Position numbers and translations under genes: made by a program. Source: Lottia gigantea (taxonomy: Eukaryota; Mollusca; Gastropoda; Lottiidae). From it: DNA of 64,000 bases. The notes beneath the pieces were generated by a model that did not search any database, had not been told where the DNA came from, and saw only the letters and a list, made by a program, of their open reading frames with translations. Position 1 is the stretch's first letter, and each line of letters begins with the position of its first letter. The stretch is from contig NW_008709781.1 of assembly GCF_000327385.1 (NCBI RefSeq), forward strand, positions 732,718-796,717, in the 5' to 3' direction. Below, piece after piece: positions 20,853-35,800 of this stretch.

Positions 20853-23800
20853 TCAGAACATTTTCTTCCAACACCATTCCTGTAAAATAATACAATTGTC
20901 TTATATGGTTAGAATTATTAATTAGTTTGGAGAAATAATTGGTAATTTTAATTGGATGCTAGAACAACATTTTTCATAATTTGTTTTCACAGGACTTCAA
21001 AATGGAAATTCTTTGATAATAGAATTCCGAGAAAAGAATAAAACAATGATGCGCTAGTTAGAATCAATAACTACAATTTAGAATCGATAACAGCTGACAA
21101 AATACAGTATTAATGAATATGGTATTAAGTCTACTATGTCGAATGACGAGTTAAAATATGTCGTATCAATGTCAGTTGGGTGGGTAAAGTTTGGTTTAAA
21201 AGCATGCTCTACTGTCATTTTGTCCCATTGCCTAAGGCCATGATCATGAAAATATACTTACACACAATCTTGCAGCAGTAATATTATAACATACTAATAG
21301 CACCACTTATTTTAACCAAATCTGTAACGTTCATTTACTGAAAATGTAAGGAATTTGAAAAGATTAAAGATTAAATGGTCGAAACACGTTCTGCAATAAG
21401 ACAGAAGTTGATTTTAACTGCTTATATCATTTTGCAAAAAAAAAGTGATGTAAAGTTTGTCAACACTTTAAATACTTATCGTCTGTTGTGTGTATCGTTA
21501 TTCTATGTAAGCCGCCAAGGTTTAAAACTTTAACGCCATTGAAGTTAGAACCCACCTTCATAAAAAGTTATTTTTGAAATACCACATTTTTTATCCTGAA
21601 AATATTAAAATAATAAATTATTAAAGTTATGAAATTGAATATGATCATGTAAGTAATTCTGCTTTGGTTGCTGAAGAAATTGTCCTCCCCACAAGATTCC
21701 TGTGACTAGAATTACGAATTCAAATCAACCATCCCAGGGTTTCGTATTCCCAATCGACGAATCTTATCAAGAAATGGGTTATACTAATATTGTGGCTTAC
21801 TGAATTTCCTACAACAGAATCATTGAGCTTTGAGGGTATTTGGTGATGTTAATAATAGCTTACTCTTACAAATAAAAGGCTAATTCGTTTTATTTCGCGA
21901 AGGTATTAACTTTAAAGGGGAACAGTCGGCATTTTCAGGGAATGATTTGGGTCTTTATTTTGTTTTAATAGTCTTAAGAAGTACTAAAACGCACGAAAAT
22001 GGCATAATCCCTTCAAATATACTTCAAACTAGAAATTTCACTGTCTATTCCTATATATGTGTTTTCTATATATGGCAAAGTCTCACTAAAGTTCGAGTCG
22101 AATTTTTAACTTTCAAATGTGAATAATTATGGATACACATGGATTTAAAGGCTCAAATTTCGACGATGAGCTGTGAAAACTATTACTGATTATGTAAGCT
22201 AAAAAAAAATTCCTGTGTCTGAAACTAAGGTATGATTGGTTGAACAGGCAGTGAAGTTGCTCCTTTAATAGAAAAGCAAGAGTACATATACCTGATTTTT
22301 AGGAGTTATATTAGTTCTTATAGTTCGTCTGTGAATGGGTAATGGCGGCCGGAAGTTGTTTTCCATCAACAACTGTGGACTTCCTTCAGGTGCCTGATGC
22401 AGTTGTCTTAATGTGTATAGCTGGAAGAAGATAACATTTAAAAGGGTGACAGAAAAGTCTTCGTGCAAAAACGATAATAAACCATGTCCATGTTAAAATA
22501 CAAGGCTCACTCCAATGTTATTGCATTAGTCTCCTTGTACAGGCATAATTTGAAGCAGAAACGTTTGGCGTACTAATTTTATTTCATTCATTAATCTACC
22601 ATACTTTCATCAGTTATTTTACGAGCTAGTCGAGAATGAGATACTTTTCACAATACATGTATCATGATAATGAAAACTGGTAAAATAAAGATTGTCGTTA
22701 GATACACCCATTGCCTTTAATCGGCTCTAAAAAATACTAATTGTTGATGGCGCCAACTAAGTCTTTATGACCATAACTACAGGCTAATCCCTGCCAAATA
22801 TCAAATAAAATTTCACCAATACAGTCCATAATTTCATTACTTAATAATCTATTCTGAAAATTGATTTATGTGCTCCGACTAAGATCATTAAATAGTAATA
22901 TTAGGTTATAAGAAGATATAGCCTGGATATAGTATTTATTGGGTTAGTAAACTGGAAATAAAATTCCAGCTGTGTTGCAACAAACAGTTCCACTATTTAA
23001 AGGGATACAGCCGTAACAATGTTTGCTGATAGGTCTAAATTTCAGCTATCCTTTTCAGAATTAAAATCAGACGCCCGGTCCTTCAACTGAGCTACACCGT
23101 CGTCACGTCTTCCAGTGCGATAAAACATAGTAAAACGCTAGTTAATGCACATAAGAAGATTAATAAAACCCTGAAAGTGACAAAAGTCTAAATCCAATAT
23201 TTTTACATATACATTTCAACAGTGGAAATATTTTCTTTTATTATATACATGTATATACATATTTATCGGAGAAACCCGTTCCTGTATCTCCTATAGAAAT
23301 CTGACACATATTCGGATTTACCATCCAAGCGTAATATTCCAAAAATTCTCAACAATGTTAATTTACAATTTTCGTATACATGTACACAAATATGCAATTG
23401 CAGGCAATTGGAAGTCCCTGATCACATTTGTAATACCATTTTGTGAATGCAAATTCTCAACAATACATGTCTACAACATTTTTCGTTTCTGAAAATATCG
23501 TACAGTAGCAATTATGTCGAACACTGTACTCAATGTACGCATATTGACTTTAAATGATGTGACATGAAAATTTATTGTCCATAGTTTTCTAGGTCAACTG
23601 TTACATGTTCTAAGCAAACAATAGACTCGAGGTAAATTGAAAAGATGTAATTTCCCCTTCTTCCTACTTCTTATTACAGATATTATTGTCTTCTTTCAAT
23701 GCCAAGTTTAATGCTGAAGATACTGTCTCTAGTCCAATACGTATCAGCACAATTACCGCACAATTTCAGTCAAAATTTCTTTCCCAAAAGGTAACTAATT

Positions 23801-26800
23801 TAGTAGTCCTTGTAGATACGTTCTGTTCAAATTCATATGACATATTTTCCATGTTTCATTCCGCAACCCCATTGTTTTTTTTTTTGTTTTTTTTTTGATT
23901 TAGAAGAATGATGCTTACCTGTTGTTCTGTGATATATATTGGTTTATTTAGAATAATCCACGTTACAGTTTCAGCACAGCTAGGATGTGTTAAACTTCCT
24001 TCATATGTTATATAAAAATCTACTGAAGGTATTAAACCTACTAAAAAAAAATCTGCTATCGGAATTTGGTTTCCTGAAATGAAATAGTTATAACACTTTC
24101 TATATCAACACAGTTAATCAACAATACCTACATAAAGCTGTTTTATTGCGCTCCACCTTTTTGGTAAACGGAAGAAAGCCAAGTCCATTGTCAAAGTTCA
24201 ACGAACGTTTTGCAACATATTCAGATCCAGCGTAACAGATACTGTCGAGATATGACTAATGATATAGAGGTAACAATTGGGTTGCCTTTGTAACTGACAT
24301 GCGTGAATATCTCTGTTGTGGACATGCATTAACATATCATATTTTCAAGATACGTTCCACAGAACGTATAACGTATTTTCTTTCTATGTGCAATGTATAC
24401 CTACCTTTATAAGGCGTGGCTTTTGTCGCTTGAACTAAAATTTCAAAATTAGAATTTTGTTCTTCTCCTATCTAAAACATATTTAAATATAAAATTCAAT
24501 AAATCTTCCATGATAGTATGTGTTACAAGTAATTGAAACTTTAAGGAATGTGCTTAATAGTTTCAATATTGGAGTTCATTACAAAATAACTTTTTATTCC
24601 GCCTTTTGAGGGAACTTTTTACCATTTAATCATAGCATTCCATACTGGTTCGTACAATCTTCCTTGGCCAGTTATGTGAGTTTTGATTTCTAAGATATTA
24701 ATTATATACTTACAATACCAAACATGGCTATAGCTGCTACACCATGGGGTCTTTTTAATGCTTTATGATATGTTTCATATAAATCTGAATTAAAACCTAT
24801 AACTTGTACCTGTTAATAAAATAATACGGAAAATCATACACAAAATTGGTTTACCGTGAACAAAAGTACGATAGTCATGATATGAGAAATCATTGTATCC
24901 GATGCAGAAGAAGTTCTAGCTTCTTCAAATAGTTAATAATCGTTCACAAATAGTGTCTTCGAGGTTCCAATAAGGCCCTTTTCTCACAGTGAAAGTTTTC
25001 GTTATAAATCGAAAGCCGCTCGGACAAAATTGTATTAGAAGAACTTTTCTAAAAAATAGTGTTATTATTTATTTTTTTAGAATGTTTTAATTTGACCAGT
25101 AGCAGGGAAAATATTTTATGTAAAAAGTTCCTATCAAGCAACATTTTACTTGGATTAACTCATCTATTGAGAAGAGAATAAATCAACCAATTTACAGATT
25201 TTTATTAATCTTCTAATCCCTTCTTTCAAATTTCGCCTATAATTTATCATAAAGATGTCTTATAATTACATATTTGACAAAAGACTGTCAAGTGATTTTA
25301 ACATAGCCTATTAAAATTATGGCATGGGACATTCGATTATCTCAGATACTAGTCTAGGCTGCGTTTTTCCCGTTCCAACTGCAGTTACAACTGCATATTA
25401 ATGTTTATTTGAACACAAAAGAACAATTTCATATCCACAATTCATGTAAAATCGCCAAACTTTCTGCTCAAAACAAGCAACTTATTGACTGTTTTATTTA
25501 CGGTCTGTGACGTCGTGACCTAATTATGCGCAACCATGACGATGGCCCATATTCCGACGCCTCTTATTGGTTGAACTAAAAATATCTCTACCTTATCACT
25601 ATGAGAAAATCGTGGCTATACACCGGAATCAAAGAGTTTGGTACTTTGATGCCGGGAACTTTCTAAAGCTATGAAAAATTTGTGGGAACTTTTAACTGCG
25701 AATAGTAACTGGAATAGTAATCGAACCTTGTAGCTTCGGTAGTTAGATGCATATTAGCTGTCATCGATGCTGACACATATGTCCTGTATCATTTAATGTC
25801 AAGCCATTTTTCGGGAGTTGATCAACTATAATGTTGAGCCTTACCTCTGCTGGAAATGGACGACCACTAACAGTATGTTCAGATCCTATCTGATCTACAC
25901 TACCAAAATGTAATTTAATTTCATGAACAGTATAGGTATAGGATAATGGACCACCAGTAAATGTAAAATAAGGCAATAGGGTGGTGTTTAGACGAAATGT
26001 TATATCATAACCGGTGTTGAGTAATATTCCCTCTACCTGAAAAAACATAGACCATGTAATAAAAAAGCATTGATATTAAAAGGATTAAACGAACACTGGT
26101 AGTATCAATTTGCACCATTCCAATATTCAGTCAGACAGCTGTGGTTCCTGAAATTCCACTTCAAGTTTTATGACGTCACTATCGCAAAGGGCCTTTAATA
26201 ATATTAAGCAGGTTGTGGGTTGTTCGTCGATAAACACTTGGTTTGATTGGAATTGCAAGAGCCGTCTGACTGAAAATTTGAATGGAACAAATTGATGTCC
26301 ACGATACACATATAAGTTTACAAAACCTTTTTACTTGAACTAGTTTCAAAAAAGTTTTCTGTTTGTGTTTCCAGGCTATTAAAGCTTCAGTGTGAACCTT
26401 TCTGATTTTCTTTCTGAAGTCTATGGTTCATGCAATTATTTCCACACAAAAAACTTTAGCGAAAGTCATATCCTGATCAACTTTTGTGATTTACAGAAAC
26501 CTATTTCGTAATACATTAGATTAATTGTACCGGCAGATCGTCACTGCGTCAAAGTTTAAACTAAATATCCCATCCCTTCATAATATAGCAAGCTGAAAGA
26601 TCTGAAGTTAAAATAAGTTACAAACCTTCCTGCTATCGAGTTTAATTTGTGACAGATTAACATCATATACCATGTCTTTAGGTGTAATATCAACTGGTGA
26701 TTGTAGTCTACCACTACTACATAGCGTCCAGTCTGGATTTAATAGCCCCCAATATTCAGGACCTGAAGATATACATAATCTTAAATATTACCTTTATTCT

Positions 26801-29800
26801 TCCATGTCTAGCATACACCAATTCCATCTGATTGGATTGATAAATCTCAAGAATTTGTTTGCAAAAACTATGCACAATGAACACATTTCGCATGGGTGAA
26901 GATTAGAATATACAGATGGGTACTAGTTAGTAGTATAATAGTTTTAGATGTTATGAAGATACATCAAGACGTAATATGATGATAAAGCACAGTATACTGT
27001 ACTAATTTGATTCCAAAGCATTTTACAAAAATCGTACAATAAATCGGTCATCTCTGTCTACATTGCTTACAATTGGGATTTGAAAAAGGTCTGCATGGTG
27101 CTAGGTGAAAATAAATGTAAAAAGAGTTAAGGATATGATAAATAAAACGTTCGACAACTGGACAACAATATCAATACCACAATGGTGTTTCTTTTGAAAT
27201 CAGCATCATCTGTAGCATTTTCAAACTATCATCTATGAATAAAAGTAAGTTGAAGGGTGAAAGTAAGATAAGGTAAATGAGATATTGATAGGAAGAGCTA
27301 GAAAGAAGGAAATAGAATTATACAGCAGAAGATCAAATCGTTACCATCATTAACCGCTTCATTTATCATCTTGGTGATAGAAATAACTATTCACAATGAC
27401 ATTTTCAAGATGGAAGGAGATATCTAAATATCCAATATATTAGTTGATTATACAATAACTCTTTGAATTCTGTTTTAATTCAAAATGATGTGGATACAGT
27501 CCTAAATATTTGCTTAATGATATTGTACAACCCAGTTTCAGATGCTCATAACGCATTTTGAAATGAAATGAACCACAAAAAACTTCGAATTCAACCAAAT
27601 TGTAAGATATGACAAATTGATACGATAAATATACCAAATAAACAATTATTACACAGTGGATACTACGAAACTGAGAGGATTTCCCAGGGGCGGAGTGATA
27701 TTAGTGTCACCTCGCAAACAACATCCACTACAGTGCTTATTAGAGCGGAGTTATAATTCATAACGTTGTTGGGTTGAATGCTAATAGGTTGACAAATAGG
27801 AACTTCCTGACCCTTCTTATTAATTTAATTCCAGAGTAAAAAATAATTCAACAAGTTACAAGGAATTTTGTAATCATTTCCGTACAATAGTTGCTATTTG
27901 AATCACTAACGTTATACATGCATGTATCTCCAACATTAATTGGATGCGTTGATCTATTCAAATCAGAGAGCGATCAGTCGCCTGTACCAGTATTGGCATG
28001 TGTTTCACTAACCACTTGTACCTCTTGTGGCAGTTCAATTAATACTATCTCTGATATAGTTCACGATATCCGTGTTATCAGACAACTCCACCAGCAGTAT
28101 ATTGGTCTCTACTCAATTAAAGTCAATTTATCTTTGTCTTTGATTAATGTTAGGTTCCCATTATGACATGTATACAGTGAAAACTTATTAATGACTGTAT
28201 ATTAACGCGACCTTCCGGGTTACTACATGTATATCGAAAAATTTACTATAATTAGAAATATTTATGTCATGTACTGTACAAACGCTAAAATAAAGCTGTT
28301 GGCAAACTCACCTTGAGCGTAACAGTGGCCTTCACAAAGTTATAGAAAATGAATTTTTACAATTAGGTTTATTTTAAAATGAAGTTCTTTAGATGTATAT
28401 TGAATGAAAGAAGGGATTATCATGTACCCTTGTTTTGCAGATCGATAATATGTGTTATCACTTGCTGATGAACGCTGAAGAGAATTACATATCGTTTAAA
28501 ATGCCTCATATTGCAAGAAAATACCCTTTGCTCATGTGGTCTCCTATTGTATTACCGGTCTTAGCATCAATACTGTAAATTTATATTCATCCAAGGAGCA
28601 CATAATACTCATTTGATGGCATCTTTTGGCCGTTCATATGTGTTGTAACGAGAAAAAGTTACAATTTTGTCGATGTAGAATAATATACTTCTGTTCGATT
28701 TTGACTGCTGTGTAACCTTACACTATCATGTCAAATCACTCGAAAACAACGAAAGACATCAACCTAAGACATTGTTGCGACGAAGAAATGTGAGAATAAA
28801 CAGAATTAGAGGCCATTAATTTAATTGAGTCAAAGTCAGACATCGAATCAACACCCTTGAGAATTTCACCCAAACTGTCTTAAAGGTGGTTCCATTTCTT
28901 TATCTGTTCTAACTTTCTGAATAGAATGATGCGTTCTAAACTTCATGATGGACACTTACTTCATTAGATAAACTCTTCATTACGTTGTTAAATTACCTTA
29001 TTTGGTTTGCCCGACACTAGCCGTCTGCTCCGAGCAGGTTTCATGTCTGATCAATAGAAAACGGCGACCACAATCTTTCCATTTCGGAAACGACAGGCTT
29101 CATATTAAATTAGATTTTCTCTAATGATTTTAGAAGTTCAGAGTAGAAGATTTTATTTGCGTTTGTTTGCGTGACGTAATGTCATTATATATGTCAAACA
29201 CATTTTTCCAATTAGAAGTGTTTCCCATGGGTGGTAATAGCCCATCAACGTCTTATAGACTATAATAGAATGACTCTAATGAACGGTAAATACCTATGTA
29301 TATACATGAACAGGAAATTATTTTTCATGTTTTCTGATTAAGTTGTAAAATAATAAGTTTCGTGACCTGGTCTTCAAAATACAATGTCATCGTTTTACAG
29401 CAATTCAAAAAAAAATTAATAACTTAAGGCAATGTTATTTTATCATGTTGATGGATACAGTATAATGTTATCACAGGTTACGCTTAATTCCTACTTTAAT
29501 AATGTTGAGTGTTCAAGCTTTGTGAACACGTCATTTCACCACAGATACATTGAAAATTTGATTCTTTATACATTTCTTCGGGACACCTTCGTCATCTTGG
29601 TGGCAGTCGGTCTAGTTCAGCTAGTTAGACATTTACTCTACCTGTTCGACCATGCATTCCTTGGCAGTGGTTAAATCGAAGGGTGCACCTATTAGGTTAG
29701 AAGTAAGCTTTAAAACGTAAAGGTTTCAGCTTCAATAATTTGTATAAAATATAGTTGCTGTAGATGATAGATTCAAATTCAGATAGGAAATCCCTGGGAG

Positions 29801-32800
29801 ATATTAATTTGTTACCTTATCTAAACGAATTATTGGTTTTGATGATGAAGTGTTTGCAATTTATTGTTGCAGTTGGTGATACTAGTAGGATAATTGTCTT
29901 GTTCCACAAACAATCATGGTGTAACAAGGCATAATCTAGATAGCCATCAGTTTAACAATAAACATTCCCTTGGTATTGAACCCACGGCTGATGATACCGC
30001 CTTGGAAAACAGATATCAATTCATTAGTTTATTAAATTCATTTCATTTTATTAATACTAAAACATTTTTTATATAAGATATTATATATATATATACCACA
30101 ATCATTTGACAAAACAGAACAAGCGCTACCTTTCACCCTTAACTGTTCGTTTCCATCCTAATAAACTTGCACCTCTCCGAATCGTATCTATATGTACGTT
30201 TCTAGTTAAAATCAGAGGTTTTATGTCCTGAATTTGTCAATAATATGACGTCTTTGGTCATAACTACCGATGAGATCATTTACAAGTGACGACGTCCTCG
30301 AGAGGTTTTGCTACAATGCAATAGAACTGGATGTTTGGATGATGTATATTTTAAAGATTGTATCACTCTATATCCAAGATATGTACCAATACATTTAACT
30401 ATGTTTCACAGAAGGCCTATTACTCGAGATAATCAAAGGATAACATAGAAAAGATCAAAGATGGTCAGTAACCTGTAGCATGTATCGTTAAATAAGATTT
30501 AAATCAATGGCATTATCCTACTCCATTAATTCCTAATTGAATCTTCAGTTTTACTAACGTTTATTTTCACTCAATCGTTCTGAATCGTTTGATCCTATTC
30601 TCTCTTTTTATATTCAAGCCTAATTGTTTGTTAGTCTAATACGATAGGATTTTTTTCTCCCCTTTCTTCCTCGCATGTAGTGACATCCAGTTGCAAATGA
30701 AATGTCAAAGAATACACATTAACGATAGCTACTGTGTTACGTAAAGAAATCAAAGAATGTCTGGACGCGCTAAAGCACGAAAAGAGATTATGTGTTCTTT
30801 CCCAGATAGGACAGATGGGGTCGACAAAAACCAAGTTTCCATGTACTGTACTATGTACAGATTGTGCACGTTGACATTCGTATAGGCAAGTATACGTTCG
30901 TAAACAGACTCCAAACATGTGCCAGAATGCACCAAATCAATTCTATATGTTTAAAGAACCCCTCGTACTGGCTTTGAGATGCTTGACCTGTTGTCCCCTA
31001 TCAGTCTGTCCCCAATTTGTAACTCCAGTCTAGAGAGGCTACAGCAGCCACATTTTGCCACAATTTTTGTCAACTCAGCATGCCTTTGGAGAACCCATTT
31101 TTTGAATTTCTTATTCTTAGGCAAGATCCTGGAAGTGTTCAAGAAATTTGTCTAAGAATACGAAAATCTTCTTTTACTCTTCACTGACTTGTAGATCAAA
31201 CCAAATCAGAGTTTCATTCATCTAGGTAAATAAATATTTCAGAAAGTTCTCGCACTTCCATTCTTATCGTAAATGATTTAATACGAATATTGCGTGATAC
31301 ACATTTCTCCTTAGTTAAAAGATCAACATAATCATTTCATCACAGCAATGTCCATTTTACAAGGTTTGACTTAGACCGAAACATCTGTCTCTATTTAAGG
31401 GTCTGATAGTTATTTGGACAGGATGTCGACTGGTCTGCTTCAGCTGCCAAAATATCCATCAGAGGCTGGAAAAGCGGCAGATGTTTCGGACTAGGTCTGA
31501 CTCGACTCAAATCGATCACAATAAAATTTTATCCGCAAGACCACGAAAGGTAAACCAAATGCAGAAACATAATTTATGAATAGTTTTTGCTCACAATATA
31601 TTTGTGTATATATTTATTATTTGTTTAGGGTATTATTTGTAGTGTTGTATCATGGAACCAACATATTATTCAAGTTATGGCAACACAATTGACGTGACGA
31701 ACTCATTGACGGAGTGACGAAGTGACGAACTCATTGACGGAGTGGTGGGTGAGGTAAAATTGATTGACATATTTGTGCTCACCCAGTTTCAATTCAATAT
31801 ATTTTAGACATAGACATTTATCAGGTAATAACTGGGACCTTATACCAGCTTTGATATGATTGTGTGTCTTTCTCGGTAACGTACAGAACTGCCCCTACTC
31901 AGGCTACTGTCCGACCACAATGTTTACAGAATCACATTTTTCAATCAGTGCTAGAATAATAGATTGAAAATGCCAATCAGTAAAAAAAATTCATCTGGAA
32001 ATCATATGAGTTTACAGAAGAAAATCTTCAGTAAGAAATAGTTATTTTCACGAAGAAATTACAAAATCAAATGATATGCAGTTGCAAATTTTGTCTTATT
32101 TTTACTAATTGGCAAAAAATTCCATTCTGACTTTATTTGTGTTCGGAGAGTAGCCTCATGCCAATTTCCGGTTAAACACCGACACTGCGCGCGCATCAGT
32201 ATTTGCGTCGTAATTAAGCAGCATTTTATAAGATTGTGACGAAATTTCAACATATACATGATGTATTTTGTAATCTTTAATTGTGAAAGACTGAACATAT
32301 TCTAATTGTGACTTGGAGATTAACTCATAAAGGGATTGTTTAAACCAGATCTTTCGAAATTAGGCCAAAACATTGTTTGTGATCAGTAACCATGACGATG
32401 TTAGTCTTAATAGTGTTTACCTGCACAAACGACTTTAATTAAAGTAAAGACCTACTGGTGTATATAGTTGATCGAGTTGTAACGCGATCGGATCGTATTA
32501 ATTGTTGTTCATTCAAAACTCTGTGGCTATATATATACATATATTGAGGTCTATAGCGTTCTACAAACAATTTCCAATATGACGAGTAAGTAATACAAGT
32601 TTTCTCTGATTCAACTCTCCCTTTTTTGTCTGTATACACAACATTATTTATGAATTTTACCTCAATATTATCATAGTTAGGAGGTATACATCCATAGGGT
32701 AACTGGGAAATTTGATGGTCCAAAAGGCTAGGTTTGATGTAAGCGTATATCAAAGTTAAATACCAGACGGTAGTAGTAAATACGTAGTAATCATAATGCA

Positions 32801-35800
32801 GAGTCCATGGCTTGACTAATGTAGCCTGTATCCCATCTTGATTCATTCAGTGTGTACGAGTCAATATAGTCCATGTCCAAACTTTGATTATAATAACAGA
32901 CTGATTTCTATCATTTAGAAATAATTACCCGCATTGTACTGTCCATATCGTTAACAGTTGATGAATTGACTAATTAGCGATTGTGTTACAAAAAAATAAG
33001 CCATGTAGTGTGTTAGTTTAACTAGATCCGTCAGCCAGTCAGGTTCCAATTTTCAACTGCCTGAATTTTTAGTGGCTGGCTAACTGCAGCTTTGAGCAAG
33101 TGCCACTAATACTAGGTGGAGGATTTTCTCCGCGTTGCAAGACGCAGTATGAAAAGTAACTAAACAAGGTTCTAAGAAATACTGTTTTAAAAGAGTTTGG
33201 ATCTTCCAATATCTGGACTGCAATTTAACTTCACTAACCCAGCAAGGAATTACAAGTCTTACTTGATGTTGTCAGGAATAAAGAAGATCATGTTCATATC
33301 CAGAGCATCAAGTGAACTTCCGTTTCATAATTAAACCTGTAGTAGAAAACATATTTTCCACTGGCACACTTTATGAAGGAATTCAGTGAGTGAGAATTTG
33401 GAATGGTTGTTTTCATATCCACCAGAGGGGGCTTCTCATGAAGAAATAACACCTGGCGAGCGCATATTAAAGTTATAATTGGATTCTAGGATTCTTTGCA
33501 ACCTTGAATATAATATGTTTATAGTTTTCAGAACTACTAAAAATGGAATATCCTTTCATATTTCTAAATATGACAGAGAAAAGGCGAGTCGTCTTTTTAA
33601 CTTTCCAACTCTGGACACTCGTGCATTTGAATGTTCAAATTTCGATGGTGAGCTGTGAACAATATTACAGCTTAGCTTAACTAAAGCTGAGACTAAGGTA
33701 TGATTGGTCAAACAGATGGCGAGTCTGTCCTTTTAAAATTTACTATCTCTCTAGATTCATTTTTAGATTCTATTATTTTGTTTCGTTGAATTTAATTGGT
33801 CAATAACTAAATTCTGGACCAAATCAAAATAAGCAACAAAATATTGTCTCAAAACCTGTTGTATCAAGGGTGTCGTTTTACTGACGGGACCAGCGCAGAC
33901 AAATCAAGCTCTGCATATCTCAGTTAAGCTGTTCAATCAACTCGCTGATATGCTTTAGAGGTCGGCTACCACTTCTAAGCCTTCAATGGGCCATGGAAAC
34001 AAACATAAAAACTCATTAAGAAATTCCGATGTGGATATATAATCCTTAAATCCTCTTATATATGTTATTTCTGTCTTCATATATTTTATGTAACTGTTAT
34101 CATTATCAGGTGTATGTATACCAAGTTATAATTGGACATGTCTTGGAATGGGAGCTGGCTATGCTGTAAGCGGCATTGTATTGATCATCCTTCATTATAC
34201 ATGCAGCAGACCCTGTGGTAAGATGTTTTGACTTTAGCCTTTAAAAGAATACTACATCTTAGAATGTCAAAAAAATAAATTTTAAAACTTAAAATGAGTA
34301 TAGATTCATCGGTGGGAATTACCTAGTGTTATAAATATAGTACAGAATATGTTTTTATACGATAAATCAAGAAATTAAGTAATTATCTATAAAACTACAG
34401 GTAATTATTGAAATAAAAAACTTAACAATATAATTTCCTATTTTAATAGATGATACCATTTAAGTCCATTTAAACTCAATTTTGCCAAAATTGAGATTTT
34501 AAACTTTCTAAGAGCTGGTATATCTTTAATGTCTATTACTTTTCAAGTTTTATCACTTTTTACAGATACTCCAAAACTTTCCTGGGATCACTTCTGACAC
34601 AAATTTCTTTTATCACTTATTTTCTGTCACATGTAATAGATATATAAAAAAATAGTTCACCAGATTCTAACTTTATTACCTAGGCCTGTGCCTTTTATGG
34701 GAATTATATTCTCATATCAACCTAACAGGAGAACATTGATGACATTGTTAGATCTGTATTTTGCCCAGATTGTTTTTAAAACCGTGTATAATGTTTGTTA
34801 TTTTTAGGATTGTCATGGGGAATAGATTTCAATTTAGGTGCAGGTGTTTTAACATGTTTAATAACTGGAATAATACAGATTTTATTTCTTACTTGTGTCA
34901 TGGAAGGTTTGTAACATATAATTCTATTTCTATAACTTGAGAATATCCTTCTTAAAGATGTCAAGATGCAAAATGCACTGAGATAACATTTTAAGATGTT
35001 TTCCTTCAGGGGCAAAACAAGCAAAGGGAAAAAATCTTTGAACTTTGCCCAGGTCAATAAAAAAGGGAACTGGAGTTTTACGTCATATTTGTTTGGTATC
35101 AACTGGGCTAATGAGGCAGAAATTTGATCAGTATTTTAATTTGTGGGTGTATTGATAAATATTATTCTTTCATATCTATTAGATAAAAATACAGATGATA
35201 TTGGGTATGGATTTTCTATAGCTGTTGTTGCAATTGGATTTATTATGGTAATAGCCAATAGTTATGTCTTATTTGTAAGGGGAAAAGAACGGAAAACATG
35301 TAAGTAAGATTTTATATTTTAATATTATGTACCATAAATCTTTGAATGGCATTTAGCAATTGTGAGTACCATATATAGGCACAGCTTTATGGAACAACAA
35401 TCACTGTTTAAAGTTTTATGCAAAGTTTCGACGTGTTTCCCCATACTGAGGACGACGGGGGAAACACGTCGAAACGTTGCATAAAACTTTAACCAGTGAT
35501 TGTTGTTCCATAAAGCTGTGCCTATATATTATGTACCATATTCAGTTTATTATTTTAGAACTGTTCACATCAATAAGTAAACATGTTTCAAACTCATAGT
35601 TTACTTTCTTTTCATTTTAACAAATAAAGAAAAATAACCCAAATCACCTAAATAAACCTAATTAGAACTGTGTCGTCGATTCACTTTCATTTACACATAA
35701 ATATTAAAACACACACGTCAGACTATTTTTAAGCACCTTTTATAAAGGTACATATTCATCTAGGCACACTCTTTAGACAAATTTATATTCAGACTAATGT

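Noticed and set aside
23041-23108. tRNA gene
   Set aside because: Only the A-box side looks like tRNA; no B box, T arm or acceptor stem.
27891-28166. 91-codon plus-strand frame with Ser/Cys-rich stretch
   Set aside because: No family resemblance and no convincing splice sites; the opposite strand also offers a short protein-like frame.
29432-29674. Hydrophobic 80-codon frame considered as first exon of the nested gene
   Set aside because: Its end phase fits, but the donor (GTTAAA) is weak. The ATGACGA exon at 32,579 with a GTAAGT donor and a TATA box is a better start.
32439-32846. 135-codon minus-strand frame in CA10-like intron 2
   Set aside because: It overlaps the promoter and first exon of the plus-strand nested gene, and its donor phase does not fit the next CA10-like exon. 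The true upstream exon (WWSYDGISG) is at 36,550-36,597.
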